From positions 2,170,001-2,234,000 of the forward strand of contig NZ_CP165628.1 of the NCBI RefSeq assembly GCF_041200025.1: 64,000 nt of DNA, written 5' to 3'. Source of the DNA: Rouxiella sp. WC2420 (GTDB lineage Bacteria; Pseudomonadota; Gammaproteobacteria; Enterobacterales; Enterobacteriaceae). Below, piece after piece: positions 8,612 through 16,671 of this stretch. How positions within the stretch are numbered: position 1 is the stretch's first letter; each line of letters begins with the position of its first letter. Below the pieces are notes generated by a model. It did not search any database. It was not told the DNA's origin and saw only the letters and a list, made by a program, of their open reading frames with translations. A program made the translations under genes and the position numbers.

Positions 8612-10099
8612 ATGCCTATTACTACTAATTATCCCGGCGTATATGTAAAAGAAGATAACGCCTTATCAATGAGTATTTCGTCTGGCAGTACCTGTGTTCC
8701 ACTGTTTGTTTTTGATCCATTTATTGATTCTGATAAGAATAAAACAGCGTATACAATTAAGCCTGAGTTCGACAAGATTATAAAAGTCGATTCTTGGTTG
8801 GATTATCTAAGTAAATTGGGTGGTTTTATTAATGACGTAAGAGAAAAACATACATCGTCTATTATTGTCGATAAAATAGGAGGTGATAAAAAAGATCACA
8901 ACAAGCTAAACGAAAGCAACTTTTTTGCCACTGAAAGCTACTATAGACAAATGAAAGCCCTAGGGTATTTCCCATTGCAGATGTATTTTGAAAACGGCGG
9001 GGGGGGGTGCTATATTTATTTAACAACGCAGGTGTCTAAAACACGAGGCCCAAAAGACGATATTAGAAGCGTTACACTTGATCACTACGATCCTGACCTA
9101 ACAAAAATTGATTTCACCACTCTGGCTGAACAGACATTGGCATATCCCGACATTACCATTATTTCTTTGGGCGGGCATAAAGAGATTAACGAAAAAGCTT
9201 ATCTTGCAATTTCATCGCTACTTACCCAGGCTAATGGTCATGCCGCGCCTCTATTTTGTGTCACGGGATCCGATGACATCACGGATGCACGCAGCACTTA
9301 TAATGTAGGACAACAAACTGCGGCCTATTATCCGTATTTTAATACGTCTTACACGCTTTCTCTGAATGATTTGTCTCCTAATAATATTCATTTCGAAGGT
9401 ATTTCAGAGGATGGTACAAAAATTCTAGATAAAACTTCTAGTACGCTATCATCATTACTGACTAACCCAAGTCTTTCCAGGTTTGCCAGGCAGGCTATAG
9501 TGGACCTGCAGCGACAGGTTGTCCTTTCTCCCGTTTATGCGGTACTGGGTGCCTACTGTAAGACTGACAGTGAACGCGGCGTGTGGAAAGCCCCGGCTAA
9601 TATTACACTTAGCGGCGTGACCGGGCTTTGCAATGCGTTGGGGAAAGAAGTCGTGGTCACTGAGTCGGTAAATGGAACGTTGCTTAAAAATGGCATCAAT
9701 GCCATTCGTTATTTCCCGTCCACGGGCTACACCATTTGGGGCGCACGCACTATGGTCCCTGATACTGATCTTACATGGCGCTATATTCCGGTGCGCCGCC
9801 TGTTTAATATTGCTGAGCGCGACATTAAAGAAGCTATGGCAAAAGCGGTATTTGAACCCAATTCGCCTGTGACCTGGGAAATTCTGCGCAGCGCCGTCGA
9901 TGCTTATTTGTATAATCTCTGGAAGCAGGGCGCGCTGTTTGGCGAAAAGCCGGAGCAGGCCTATTTCGTTAAAATCGGATTGGGAACCACGATGACCGCT
10001 GAGGAAATCAACGACGGCAAGATGATCATTAAAGTCGGTATGGCGGCAGTGCGCCCGGCCGAATTTATTATCCTCGAGTTCTCACAAAAACAAATCTAG
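8612..10099 (+). CDS. Tail sheath protein 2 of a contractile injection system
   Basis: An intact 495-residue sheath starting ATGCCTATTACT behind GAGGATTAACC. It shares with sheath 1 the N-terminus TNYPGVYVKEDNALS and a long C-terminal block covering YFVKIGLGTTM and ILEFSQKQI. Sheath subunits polymerise around an inner tube and contract to drive it into a target. At about 495 residues it is in the size range of phage and Afp2/3 sheaths. The C-terminal domains of the two paralogues are strongly conserved while the middle differs, as in Afp-type particles that use several sheath paralogues. No tube, spike, ATPase or tape-measure gene is in the window; they may lie upstream. The next gene is metabolic and convergent, so this is the right end of the locus. 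Confidence 0.85.
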   Translation: MPITTNYPGVYVKEDNALSMSISSGSTCVPLFVFDPFIDSDKNKTAYTIKPEFDKIIKVDSWLDYLSKLGGFINDVREKHTSSIIVDKIGGDKKDHNKLNESNFFATESYYRQMKALGYFPLQMYFENGGGGCYIYLTTQVSKTRGPKDDIRSVTLDHYDPDLTKIDFTTLAEQTLAYPDITIISLGGHKEINEKAYLAISSLLTQANGHAAPLFCVTGSDDITDARSTYNVGQQTAAYYPYFNTSYTLSLNDLSPNNIHFEGISEDGTKILDKTSSTLSSLLTNPSLSRFARQAIVDLQRQVVLSPVYAVLGAYCKTDSERGVWKAPANITLSGVTGLCNALGKEVVVTESVNGTLLKNGINAIRYFPSTGYTIWGARTMVPDTDLTWRYIPVRRLFNIAERDIKEAMAKAVFEPNSPVTWEILRSAVDAYLYNLWKQGALFGEKPEQAYFVKIGLGTTMTAEEINDGKMIIKVGMAAVRPAEFIILEFSQKQI

Positions 10100-10152
10100 G
10101 TCTGACAATAAGAAAAAACCCAGGGAAGGGTGTGAAAAATAATAATAAACAG

Positions 10153-10188
10153 GCCGGCATAATCTGCATCAGTGCATATTATGCCGGC
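10153..10188. terminator. Bidirectional terminator between sheath 2 and the FAH-family gene
   Basis: The arms gccggcataat (10153-10163) and attatgccggc (10178-10188) are a perfect 11-base inverted repeat, with an inner tgca/tgca pairing. They are followed by ttaatattttttatt on the + strand, and an A-rich tract lies on the other side. The hairpin sits between convergent genes, fitting a shared rho-independent terminator. Confidence 0.85.
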
Positions 10189-10221
10189 TTAATATTTTTT
10201 ATTGATTAGGTAATAAAATGC

Positions 10222-10920
10222 TTAAGGCTTCGCGCTTAAGGTAAAGCTAAACGCACCAATGCCTTCTATGCCACCAGAAACGGTATCACCCGGTTGAATT
10301 GCCCCAACGCCTGAAGGCGTGCCAGTATAAATGACATCGCCCGGCTGCAATTCAACTGACTGTGAAAGGTAGCTAATCACGTCGGCAACCGGCCAAATTT
10401 GATCGCTCAAGTCGCCAACCTGACGGGATTCACCGTTCACATCGAGCCAAATCTTGCCGCTGGCCGGGTGACCGATTTTGCTGACCGCAATCAATGGCAG
10501 AGTTGGCGCAGAGGCGTCAAAACCTTTGGCAAAGTCCCACGGGCGGCCCATTTTTTTAGCCGTGGCCTGCAAGTCGCGGCGTGTTAAATCCACCCCTACG
10601 GTATAACCCCAGACGTGATCAAGAGCTTGAGATGCAGGGATATTTTTGCCCCCTTTACCGATTGCGACCACTAATTCGACTTCATGATGCAGGTCAGAGG
10701 TCAGCGGTGGGTAAGGAATTTCGCCAGTGGCAGGGACCACGGCATCGGCCGGTTTGCCAAAGAAAAACGGCGGTTCGCGGTCGGGATCGTGGCCCATTTC
10801 GCGGGCATGTTCCGAGTAGTTACGGCCAACGCAATAAACGCGGCGCAGCGGGAATCGCGCCTGTTGTCCATTGATAGCCAGCGAAGCGGCTTCCGGTGCG
10901 GGGATAACGAATTCAGTCAT
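10222..10920 (-). CDS. Fumarylacetoacetate hydrolase family protein (fumarylpyruvate hydrolase/acylpyruvase type)
   Basis: A 232-residue protein of the FAH superfamily. It shows VYCVGRNYSEHAREMG near the N-terminus, the metal-ligand region HHEVELVVAIG, GYTVGVDLTRRDLQ, and TGTPSGVGAIQPGD near the C-terminus. Family members use a divalent metal held by two Glu and one Asp to cleave C-C bonds in acylpyruvates such as fumarylpyruvate; the exact substrate cannot be read from sequence. Length fits the short single-domain members (E. coli YcgM-like). It stands alone between the sheath gene and a convergently unrelated SDR gene, with no aromatic-degradation partners nearby. A general metabolic clean-up role is therefore as likely as a pathway role. 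Confidence 0.85.
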   Translation of the reverse strand: MTEFVIPAPEAASLAINGQQARFPLRRVYCVGRNYSEHAREMGHDPDREPPFFFGKPADAVVPATGEIPYPPLTSDLHHEVELVVAIGKGGKNIPASQALDHVWGYTVGVDLTRRDLQATAKKMGRPWDFAKGFDASAPTLPLIAVSKIGHPASGKIWLDVNGESRQVGDLSDQIWPVADVISYLSQSVELQPGDVIYTGTPSGVGAIQPGDTVSGGIEGIGAFSFTLSAKP

Positions 10921-11046
10921 TTTTCATTCTGCCATGGGTTAGGGTCAAAACGGATGTTAAAAAACTGTATTTTTAAGTTTATCCAATGTAACCAGTGTCG
11001 TGGTCACTTGCAACGCGGTAGCCGCATTCGTCATACAATCAGTCTA

Positions 11047-11838
11047 TTACTTGTAACGCGGTGCCGCGTGGCTCTGCAAGAATTCCATCCTCAGTGCCTG
11101 GCGAGCATTATCGAGTGCAAACCATTTGTTTTCATCCTGCAACGGCGGAATAGTGACAGGTTCTTTTTTATCGAAGCCGACTAATGCCGCATCTACCAGT
11201 TCATCAACCTCCATCACTCCCGGTACCTCTTCAATATTTTTGCCACCCTTGGCCCAAATATCGGTTCGCGTGGCTGCCGGTAAAACTACCTGGAAATATA
11301 GGCCGCTATTGGCAAGTTCAACCTGCAAGGACTGGGTAAAGGTCAACACAAAAGCCTTACTGGCAGTGTAAACCGGATCGCTGATTTCTGCGGCCAGCGC
11401 TAATACCGAGGCGATATTGATGATAGCACCGTCTTTATGGGTTTTAAGTCCATCCAGCGCCACGCGGGAAAGGCGAGCCAGCGAGGTCACGTTCAGGCGG
11501 ATCAGGTTATCGATATCCTCGACGTCGGAATCCTTGAAACCGCCGGGCAAAATAGAACCGGCATTATTGACCAGTAATGAAATTTGAGGTGTGTCGCGGA
11601 TAAGCGTTTCGAGGCTTTTCAGGCTGGCGGCATCGGTCAGGTCGGCACGAAACGCGCGAACGCTTACGCCGTTTTCACTGCTGAGTTTTGCAGCTAGTTG
11701 CTCCAGTTTAGCGCCGTCGCGGGCGACCAAAATCAGATCATAGCCACGTTTTGCCAATCGATCGGCATAGGTAGCGCCAATGCCGGTAGAGGCGCCAGTG
11801 ATCAGGGCTAAAGGTTTGGATGATGTTGATTGGCTCAT
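11047..11838 (-). CDS. SDR family oxidoreductase
   Basis: A short-chain dehydrogenase/reductase of 263 residues when started at the ATG at 11838 (MSQSTSSKP), which has a GAGGAT ribosome-binding site seven bases upstream. A longer in-frame start at 11892 lacks one. It has the Rossmann motif TGASTGIG, the NNAG motif (VNNAGSILPGG) and the catalytic YTASK (Y-x-x-x-K). Substrate is unknown. It is divergent from an HxlR-type regulator with only about 130 bases between starts, the usual arrangement in which the HxlR protein controls a redox enzyme next to it. Confidence 0.85.
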   Translation of the reverse strand: MSQSTSSKPLALITGASTGIGATYADRLAKRGYDLILVARDGAKLEQLAAKLSSENGVSVRAFRADLTDAASLKSLETLIRDTPQISLLVNNAGSILPGGFKDSDVEDIDNLIRLNVTSLARLSRVALDGLKTHKDGAIINIASVLALAAEISDPVYTASKAFVLTFTQSLQVELANSGLYFQVVLPAATRTDIWAKGGKNIEEVPGVMEVDELVDAALVGFDKKEPVTIPPLQDENKWFALDNARQALRMEFLQSHAAPRYK

Positions 11839-11967
11839 TGGGTAATCCTCAATTTTCGGTTGCGATACGTTTTTAAAACTAAGTGGTTTCATTATTAAAC
11901 TGGATGATTTTTATCATTAGCGGTTTTATAATGCAACCAGATTAATTGGCACCGCACGGAGTGATAA
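11839..11967. promoter_or_regulatory. Divergent promoter region, SDR / HxlR regulator
   Basis: An AT-rich spacer of 129 bases between two diverging starts. It must hold both promoters and probably the operator of the HxlR-type protein. Short imperfect dyads such as gatgattttTatcat occur around 11903-11917, but no operator can be assigned with confidence. Confidence 0.5.
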
Positions 11968-12417
11968 ATGAAACGTACCAGCATGAACGACAGTATTTGC
12001 CCGATAGCCCGTACTCTGGATTTGATTGGAGACTGGTGGACGCTGCTGATCGTGCGCGATGCCTTGGGCGGCATTAAACGTTTTAGTGAGTTTCAACGTC
12101 ACCTTGGCGCGGCGAAAAATATTCTTAGTTCGCGGCTTAAAACGCTGGTTGCCGAAGGCATTCTGGAGATTGCCCCCGCGTCAGACGGCTCGGCGTATCA
12201 GGAGTATTTATTGACACAAAAAGGCAAGGATCTGTACCCGATTCTTATCGCGCTCGGGCAATGGGGGCATGCGTATATGTTTGATGAAAACGAAGCTTGC
12301 AGTTACTCGGTGGAACGCCAGACCGGACAACCGCTGGCCCAGATGAGAGTGCGGGCGCAGGATGGCAGAGAATTAGCCGCCGAGGATATCGAAATAATCC
12401 CCGGCGACCAACATTAG
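11968..12417 (+). CDS. HxlR family transcriptional regulator
   Basis: A 149-residue winged-helix protein with the HxlR signature: CPIARTLDLIGDWWTLLIVRD, then KRFSEFQRHLG, ILSSRLKTLVAEG and the wing region YQEYLLTQKGKDL. HxlR proteins are dimeric DNA-binding regulators that often sense aldehydes, quinones or redox stress through a Cys. Here Cys10 of the MNDSICPIAR segment is the candidate. The ATG at 11968 follows CGGAGTG. Divergent orientation from the SDR gene suggests that gene is its main target. The stop lies just before the convergent MocR gene. Confidence 0.9.
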   Translation: MKRTSMNDSICPIARTLDLIGDWWTLLIVRDALGGIKRFSEFQRHLGAAKNILSSRLKTLVAEGILEIAPASDGSAYQEYLLTQKGKDLYPILIALGQWGHAYMFDENEACSYSVERQTGQPLAQMRVRAQDGRELAAEDIEIIPGDQH

Positions 12418-13832
12418 CTGCTTTTCATCATTTCGTGCACTGTCTCACCGACACGTTTGATTGCCGCTTCGTGGCGGTTTTCATCGAGATTGGCGAAATT
12501 AAGCCGCAGGCAGTTGCGATATTTCCCCGCAGCGGAAAATATCGAACCCACCGAAATCTGAATTTTTTCTGGTTCCAGCAGGCGATTTAAACGCAGGGTA
12601 TCAATTTTTTCATCCAGCTCTATCCACAGCAGAAAGCCGCCTTGCGGACGACTGACACCCACGCCTTGCGGAAAATACTTCACTACCCAGTCATTGATCA
12701 GGCAGAGCTTTTGTTGATATTGCTGGCGCACGCGGCGCAAATGCGTCTGATAATGACCTTGCTGAATAAAGTCGGCTATCGCCAGCTGAGGCTGAGTTGC
12801 CGTCGCACCGGTACCGATATATTTCATATGAATCGCAATATCACGATAGCGGCCGGGGGCAATCCAACCGACTCGTAATCCTGGCGCTAACGTTTTCGAA
12901 AACGAACTGCACAGCAGTACGCGCCCATCATCGTCAAAAGAATAAATCGTCGCCGGGCGTGGATACTGGAACGCCAGATCGCCGTAAACATCGTCCTCGA
13001 TAATAGCGATGTCATAGCACTGTGCCAGCCGCAGCAATGCTTTTTTGCGCTCGTCAGGCATGTTATAGCCCAGCGGATTATTACAGGTTGGGGTCAGCTG
13101 AATCGCCTTGATTGGCCACTGTTCGAGCGCCATTTCCAGCGCTTCGATGCTGATCCCGGTGACAGGGTCGGTAGGAATTTCCAGCGCTTTCATGCCAAAA
13201 CCTTTTAGCGTCTGCATTGCGCCGTGAAAGCTTGGCGAATCTACCGCCACGATATCACCCACTTCACACACCGAACGAATGGCAATCGAAAGCGCCTCGT
13301 GACAACCGGTAGTAATGACCAAATTTTGCGCGTCGATGTGACTGCCGCTATCGATCATCAGGCGAGCAATCTGATCGCGTAGCGCTTTCGAACCTTCAAT
13401 GGTGTCATAGAACAGGGCGCTGCTATCGGAGCGTTGCGCGACTTTGGCCAGCGCCCGGCTAAGGGGTTTTAGGCTGGGCGACGAAACATCGGGCGTGCCG
13501 CCGCCAAGCGAGATCATTCCCGGCACGGTGCGGCTGGTAATCTGCGCCAGCACCTGGTCCCACTGTGAAATATCCACCGGTCGCTGCGGCGTTCGACAGG
13601 TGGCGGGTAAACCGGCTTGCCGCTTGACCAATGATACGAAATAGCCAGACTTTGGACGCGCTTCTACCAGCTGGCGGTCTTCCAGCATGCGATAGGCCTG
13701 TTGCACTGTGCTAACACTGACTCCGTGCTCGTCGCTCAGGATCCTTACCGACGGCAGGCGATGTCCCGCAGGATAAAGGCCCTGTTCGATACGCTCTCCC
13801 AAAATATGGGCTAAATGTTCATAGCGATTCAT
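12414..13832 (-). CDS. MocR/YdcR-type GntR regulator with aminotransferase domain
   Basis: A 472-residue protein when started at ATG 13832 (MNRYEHLAHILGERIEQG). Upstream in-frame codons extend to 14012 but run through the promoter and DUF1127 start and are rejected. The first 70 residues form a GntR winged helix (HRLPSVRILSDEHGVSVST). The rest is a fold-type-I aminotransferase with the PLP-lysine motif CSSFSKTLAPGLRVGW, plus TPTCNNPLGYNMP and an IIEDDVYGDL segment. Proteins of this MocR family use PLP or an amino-acid adduct as effector and usually do not catalyse transamination. Its divergent neighbour is a DUF1127 gene, the probable target, and repeated ATCTGTA motifs lie between them. Confidence 0.88.
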   Translation of the reverse strand: MNRYEHLAHILGERIEQGLYPAGHRLPSVRILSDEHGVSVSTVQQAYRMLEDRQLVEARPKSGYFVSLVKRQAGLPATCRTPQRPVDISQWDQVLAQITSRTVPGMISLGGGTPDVSSPSLKPLSRALAKVAQRSDSSALFYDTIEGSKALRDQIARLMIDSGSHIDAQNLVITTGCHEALSIAIRSVCEVGDIVAVDSPSFHGAMQTLKGFGMKALEIPTDPVTGISIEALEMALEQWPIKAIQLTPTCNNPLGYNMPDERKKALLRLAQCYDIAIIEDDVYGDLAFQYPRPATIYSFDDDGRVLLCSSFSKTLAPGLRVGWIAPGRYRDIAIHMKYIGTGATATQPQLAIADFIQQGHYQTHLRRVRQQYQQKLCLINDWVVKYFPQGVGVSRPQGGFLLWIELDEKIDTLRLNRLLEPEKIQISVGSIFSAAGKYRNCLRLNFANLDENRHEAAIKRVGETVHEMMKSS

Positions 13833-13842
13833 ATTGCTCACC

Positions 13843-13931
13843 CAATTACAGTACAGATAAGAGTAATCTACACCCAAATCTGTGTTAATGGCGATATCTG
13901 TATGGTGAAAATAGTTAATTACTGAATCTGT
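13843..13931. promoter_or_regulatory. Candidate MocR operator array (ATCTGTA-type repeats)
   Basis: Direct copies of ATCTGT occur at 13878, 13896 and 13926, and an inverted copy (acagat) at 13853-13858. Three share the longer form ATCTGTA..G. Spacing between the direct copies is 18 and 30 bases. MocR-family regulators such as PdxR are known to bind spaced direct repeats, so this is a plausible operator for the divergent promoters. No binding data exist here. Confidence 0.5.
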
Positions 13932-13985
13932 ATTGGAATTGGCGTTTGCGAGATCCTGTGTTCGGGGTAAACAGGAGATGTAGCC

Positions 13986-14303
13986 ATGAAAAGAATCTGT
14001 GAAAGTGATCAATTTATTACTCGCGTTACGGGCGTTATCGACGCGGCAGACGCAGAAAAGACAGTCGCTTCAACTGGAAAATTCACTGATAAGTACATTG
14101 ATAACAGCGCATTAAAACTCGGCTGGTGGGACCGTTTTGTTATAGCTTTTGCCGGGTGGCGGGAGCGGCGGCAAACGGCCAGGATCCTCAAGGGGCTGAG
14201 TGCTTCGCAGCTCAAGGATATTGGCCTGTCGTGTCACGATATTGATAAAGTGTATGGTCACCGTGATGTGAGTCGCAAGATTTGGCCCCATTGGCCAAAA
14301 TGA
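13986..14303 (+). CDS. DUF1127 domain small protein
   Basis: A 105-residue protein starting ATGAAAAGAATC after an AGGAG site. Its C-terminal half carries the Arg-rich DUF1127 (YjiS-like) segment RERRQTARILKGLSASQLKDIGLS followed by a short tail. DUF1127 proteins are small basic proteins; some act in RNA turnover, phosphate or sRNA-linked control in alphaproteobacteria, but the enterobacterial role is poorly known. Divergent transcription from the MocR-type regulator suggests control by it, an arrangement that recurs in related bacteria. The N-terminal 45 residues show no motif. Confidence 0.75.
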   Translation: MKRICESDQFITRVTGVIDAADAEKTVASTGKFTDKYIDNSALKLGWWDRFVIAFAGWRERRQTARILKGLSASQLKDIGLSCHDIDKVYGHRDVSRKIWPHWPK

Positions 14304-14525
14304 TAAGTTTTGGCTCGCACCGGCAGGTTGCCCCTCCTTATTGATGAATTTCAGCGAGGTAGTTCATGAATGGGGAAGGGGCAATATTGTTGTAGATATT
14401 ATCGCGGAGACTACAAAGGAAATTTCGCATCCTTAGAGTTAAATGTCATGCCATTTGCTAAATTTGCGCACCATGACTAGCCTTAATTTGTGTTAAGTAA
14501 AATTTAACTAGCTAAGGAGTTTTCA
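14304..14525. other. Spacer with a long imperfect hairpin
   Basis: Arms ttgcccct (14328-14335) and aggggcaa (14377-14384) can pair, with an inner near-match attgatgaa/ttcatgaat, forming a hairpin of about 57 bases after the DUF1127 gene. There is no U-tract, so it is a weak terminator candidate. An AAGGAG ribosome-binding site at 14514 belongs to the next gene. Confidence 0.4.
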
Positions 14526-15443
14526 ATGGAAATTACTGCACAGGCTTTGGCATTCGAAATTTATAAGCAAAAATTCAGCTTATATTCCAGACCTCGTAAC
14601 CAGAGTTCCGATGATGAATTTAACTATGAACGCAATAACTATCGGGGTCGTGTTTCATATTTAAGAACATGGCAAGACCTTCAAAACCAACTATCGTTTT
14701 ATCAGATAAACTATGACTCTTTTTTTTCGAGTGAAAAGGGAGCAGTCGCGCTTGGGGAACTTGCTGGTGATGCGCAGATAGAGCCAGAAGCGCTGGTAAG
14801 TGCACTGGAATTTGCCAAACATATTATTGAATCAGCAATATTCAATGAGAACTTTTATGGCATATTACCTGAAAATTGGCCAGAGCAATTGTTCAGTAAA
14901 GTGAGTGAGATCTATGGCGACAAGATAATCGAATCCGGCTCGTCGGAAGAGATCAGCTCGCTTGCAGTCTCATTAAACCAAAAAACCGATGAGTATCTTA
15001 AAGCGCTAAATGAAATCAAGGCCGAGTACCAAAGTTTAAGGGGAAACTTTCGAAATTCGAGCAGCAGTACTTACTCCTATGATAGCGGTCAATGGATGGG
15101 AATTTTTATTGACGGACTGTCTAAATTCCTCGATACCGCCTTCAAGAAAGATTTCAACGTCGAGGAGTTTTCCGCTGAAGTGAGCTCAACGCTGGGTTCA
15201 GAACTCTATCTACTGCGAATTGAGGGGATTAAAGCGGATGACTCTCAGGACAAAGTCACTTTCGCGCAGGCCTTTGACCGCGACGTGGTGAACTTCTCAA
15301 GAACCGGCACCTATGCCCATACCATCAGCAACGGTAAAGTCGCCCTTTATGTCACCTTGAAAAATCTCGGTAACGATGAAAGGCTGCTTTATAAAAATGG
15401 CCAGGTGCAATACTGGCGACTGGGTAGCCTGATTACTATCTAA
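14526..15443 (+). CDS. Orphan hypothetical protein, 305 residues
   Basis: A solid reading frame with an AAGGAG ribosome-binding site seven bases before the ATG. I do not recognise the family. It has no signal peptide, no membrane segment and no Cys. The middle (about residues 145-180) is Ser-rich after a helical LNQKTDEYLKALNEIKAEY stretch that may be a short coiled coil. The C-terminal 100 residues look beta-rich (KVALYVTLKNLG, VQYWRLGSLITI). It stands alone: divergent or convergent genes on both sides are regulators, and its stop is two bases from the stop of the convergent DeoR gene. A secreted or injected protein without a classical signal, or a cytosolic structural protein, are both possible. 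Function is unknown. Confidence 0.6.
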   Translation: MEITAQALAFEIYKQKFSLYSRPRNQSSDDEFNYERNNYRGRVSYLRTWQDLQNQLSFYQINYDSFFSSEKGAVALGELAGDAQIEPEALVSALEFAKHIIESAIFNENFYGILPENWPEQLFSKVSEIYGDKIIESGSSEEISSLAVSLNQKTDEYLKALNEIKAEYQSLRGNFRNSSSSTYSYDSGQWMGIFIDGLSKFLDTAFKKDFNVEEFSAEVSSTLGSELYLLRIEGIKADDSQDKVTFAQAFDRDVVNFSRTGTYAHTISNGKVALYVTLKNLGNDERLLYKNGQVQYWRLGSLITI

Positions 15444-15445
15444 TT

Positions 15446-16282
15446 TTACTCCGCTATCAGCACTCTGACTCCAAGCGCTTCGAAGGCTGCCCAGGCTTCG
15501 GCGCTAATACCACTGTCGGTGATCAAATAATGAATTTTTGACCATTCACAAGGTAGTGCAAACATCGAAACTTTGTCGATTTTGCTGGAGTCAGCGACCA
15601 CATAAACCACGTTAGCCGACTGAATCATGGCGCTTTTCACTTTAATATCGGTCTCACTAGGGAAACTCAGCCCCGCGCGCGGTGAGATGCAGGCAGTTGC
15701 CAGAAAAAGCTTCTCGGCTAACACGTTTTCGAAGAAACTCGCGGCTTTTTCGCCAGAGGTTGATAACGTCGGAAACTTGAAAGTCCCGCCGGTGAGTAAA
15801 ATATTCACCCCCGGTTCTCCGCCAAGTTGCAGGGCAATGTTCACCGCCGTGGTAATTACTGATAGCCTTTTGATATGTCCCAGATGATTGGCTATTGCTG
15901 TTGTAGTAGTGCCAGAATCGAGAATTAACGTATCCCCCGGCTCGATAAAACTCGCCGCCAGACGCCCAATGGCATCTTTTTCCCGAAGCTGAGTCTGGCG
16001 CTCAAGCAGCATGGCATGAGTATTTTGTTTGCCATCCATCAATGTGGCACCGCCGTGAAAGCGCTGAACGTGTCCCTGTTTTTGCAATACCCGTAAATCA
16101 GTTCGGATAGTCGCTTCAGTGAGGTCAAAAGCATCAGTAAGCATTTTCACTGTGACAGTACCATCTTCCCTGATCATTTCTAATATCTTGTCGCGACGAT
16201 GTTGCATGTCGGCCAATTGCTCGCTTTTGCTTTTCAATTGAAATACTCCTTTGCCGCCCAATGCCTTCATCTTAACCGCCAT
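15446..16282 (-). CDS. DeoR family transcriptional repressor of the sugar operon
   Basis: A 278-residue DeoR-family protein. It has an N-terminal winged helix (MQHRRDKILEMIREDGTVTVKMLTDAFDLTEATIRTDL across residues 26-63, with the RFHGGA wing) and a C-terminal sugar-phosphate-sensing domain (LILDSGTTTTAIANHL, VVADSSKID). Start could be 16282 or the next ATG at 16270; the helix-turn-helix is unaffected. DeoR proteins usually bind a phosphorylated intermediate of the pathway they control and then release DNA. It is divergent from the split-transketolase operon across a 389-base spacer containing a perfect 16-base palindrome, so it is the likely local repressor. Confidence 0.88.
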   Translation of the reverse strand: MAVKMKALGGKGVFQLKSKSEQLADMQHRRDKILEMIREDGTVTVKMLTDAFDLTEATIRTDLRVLQKQGHVQRFHGGATLMDGKQNTHAMLLERQTQLREKDAIGRLAASFIEPGDTLILDSGTTTTAIANHLGHIKRLSVITTAVNIALQLGGEPGVNILLTGGTFKFPTLSTSGEKAASFFENVLAEKLFLATACISPRAGLSFPSETDIKVKSAMIQSANVVYVVADSSKIDKVSMFALPCEWSKIHYLITDSGISAEAWAAFEALGVRVLIAE

Positions 16283-16671
16283 AATGCCCTAAAACTTGCA
16301 TAATTTATTCATCTTCGCCGCTGATTTGCGGCATGTCTCGCGACTTAACAAAAATTCTAATCTTGCTCACCCGTAAATGCGAGGTTCAATTTTTTTAATT
16401 TTACATTTTCATATGAAAATCAACTTGACCATTGTTGTGACAAAATCAGTATTAACAGTAAGTTATGGCCTGATCTCGGTAATGGTATTTTGTTAATTAT
16501 TTGATTTTATTTGTTTATTTTTTCTCTGCTTCTTTTGTATAAAATTTGATCTGAGGCTCATTTTAGCCAAAAACGATAATATATAGTTTTATTCGAAAAT
16601 GAGTTGCGCCGTTAGCGAAACTGTTCATGGGGGCAGGAGGGAGTGAGCGGCAAGTTCAAGACGAGGTGAAG
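16283..16671. promoter_or_regulatory. Divergent promoter region of repressor and sugar operon
   Basis: A 389-base AT-rich spacer with no supported gene. It holds a perfect 16-base palindrome at 16405-16420 and a TGTGA half-site at about 16436-16440 (tgttgtgacaaaatca) that could be part of a degenerate CRP site, expected for a sugar operon. The site is not strong enough to call. Confidence 0.5.
16405..16420. promoter_or_regulatory. Perfect 16-bp palindrome, candidate DeoR-family operator
   Basis: The sequence attttcatatgaaaat is its own reverse complement. It sits in the spacer between the DeoR-family gene and the operon it faces. Position and symmetry fit an operator; no second full copy was found in the spacer. 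Confidence 0.5.

Noticed and set aside
6429-10099. Type VI secretion sheath (TssB/TssC)
   Set aside because: T6SS sheath is a TssB/TssC pair; these proteins carry the PGVYVKE N-terminus and single-chain layout of phage and Afp-type sheaths.
13833-14012. 60-residue N-terminal extension of the MocR regulator
   Set aside because: It would overlap the divergent DUF1127 gene start and the promoter region, and the family begins at the GntR helix.
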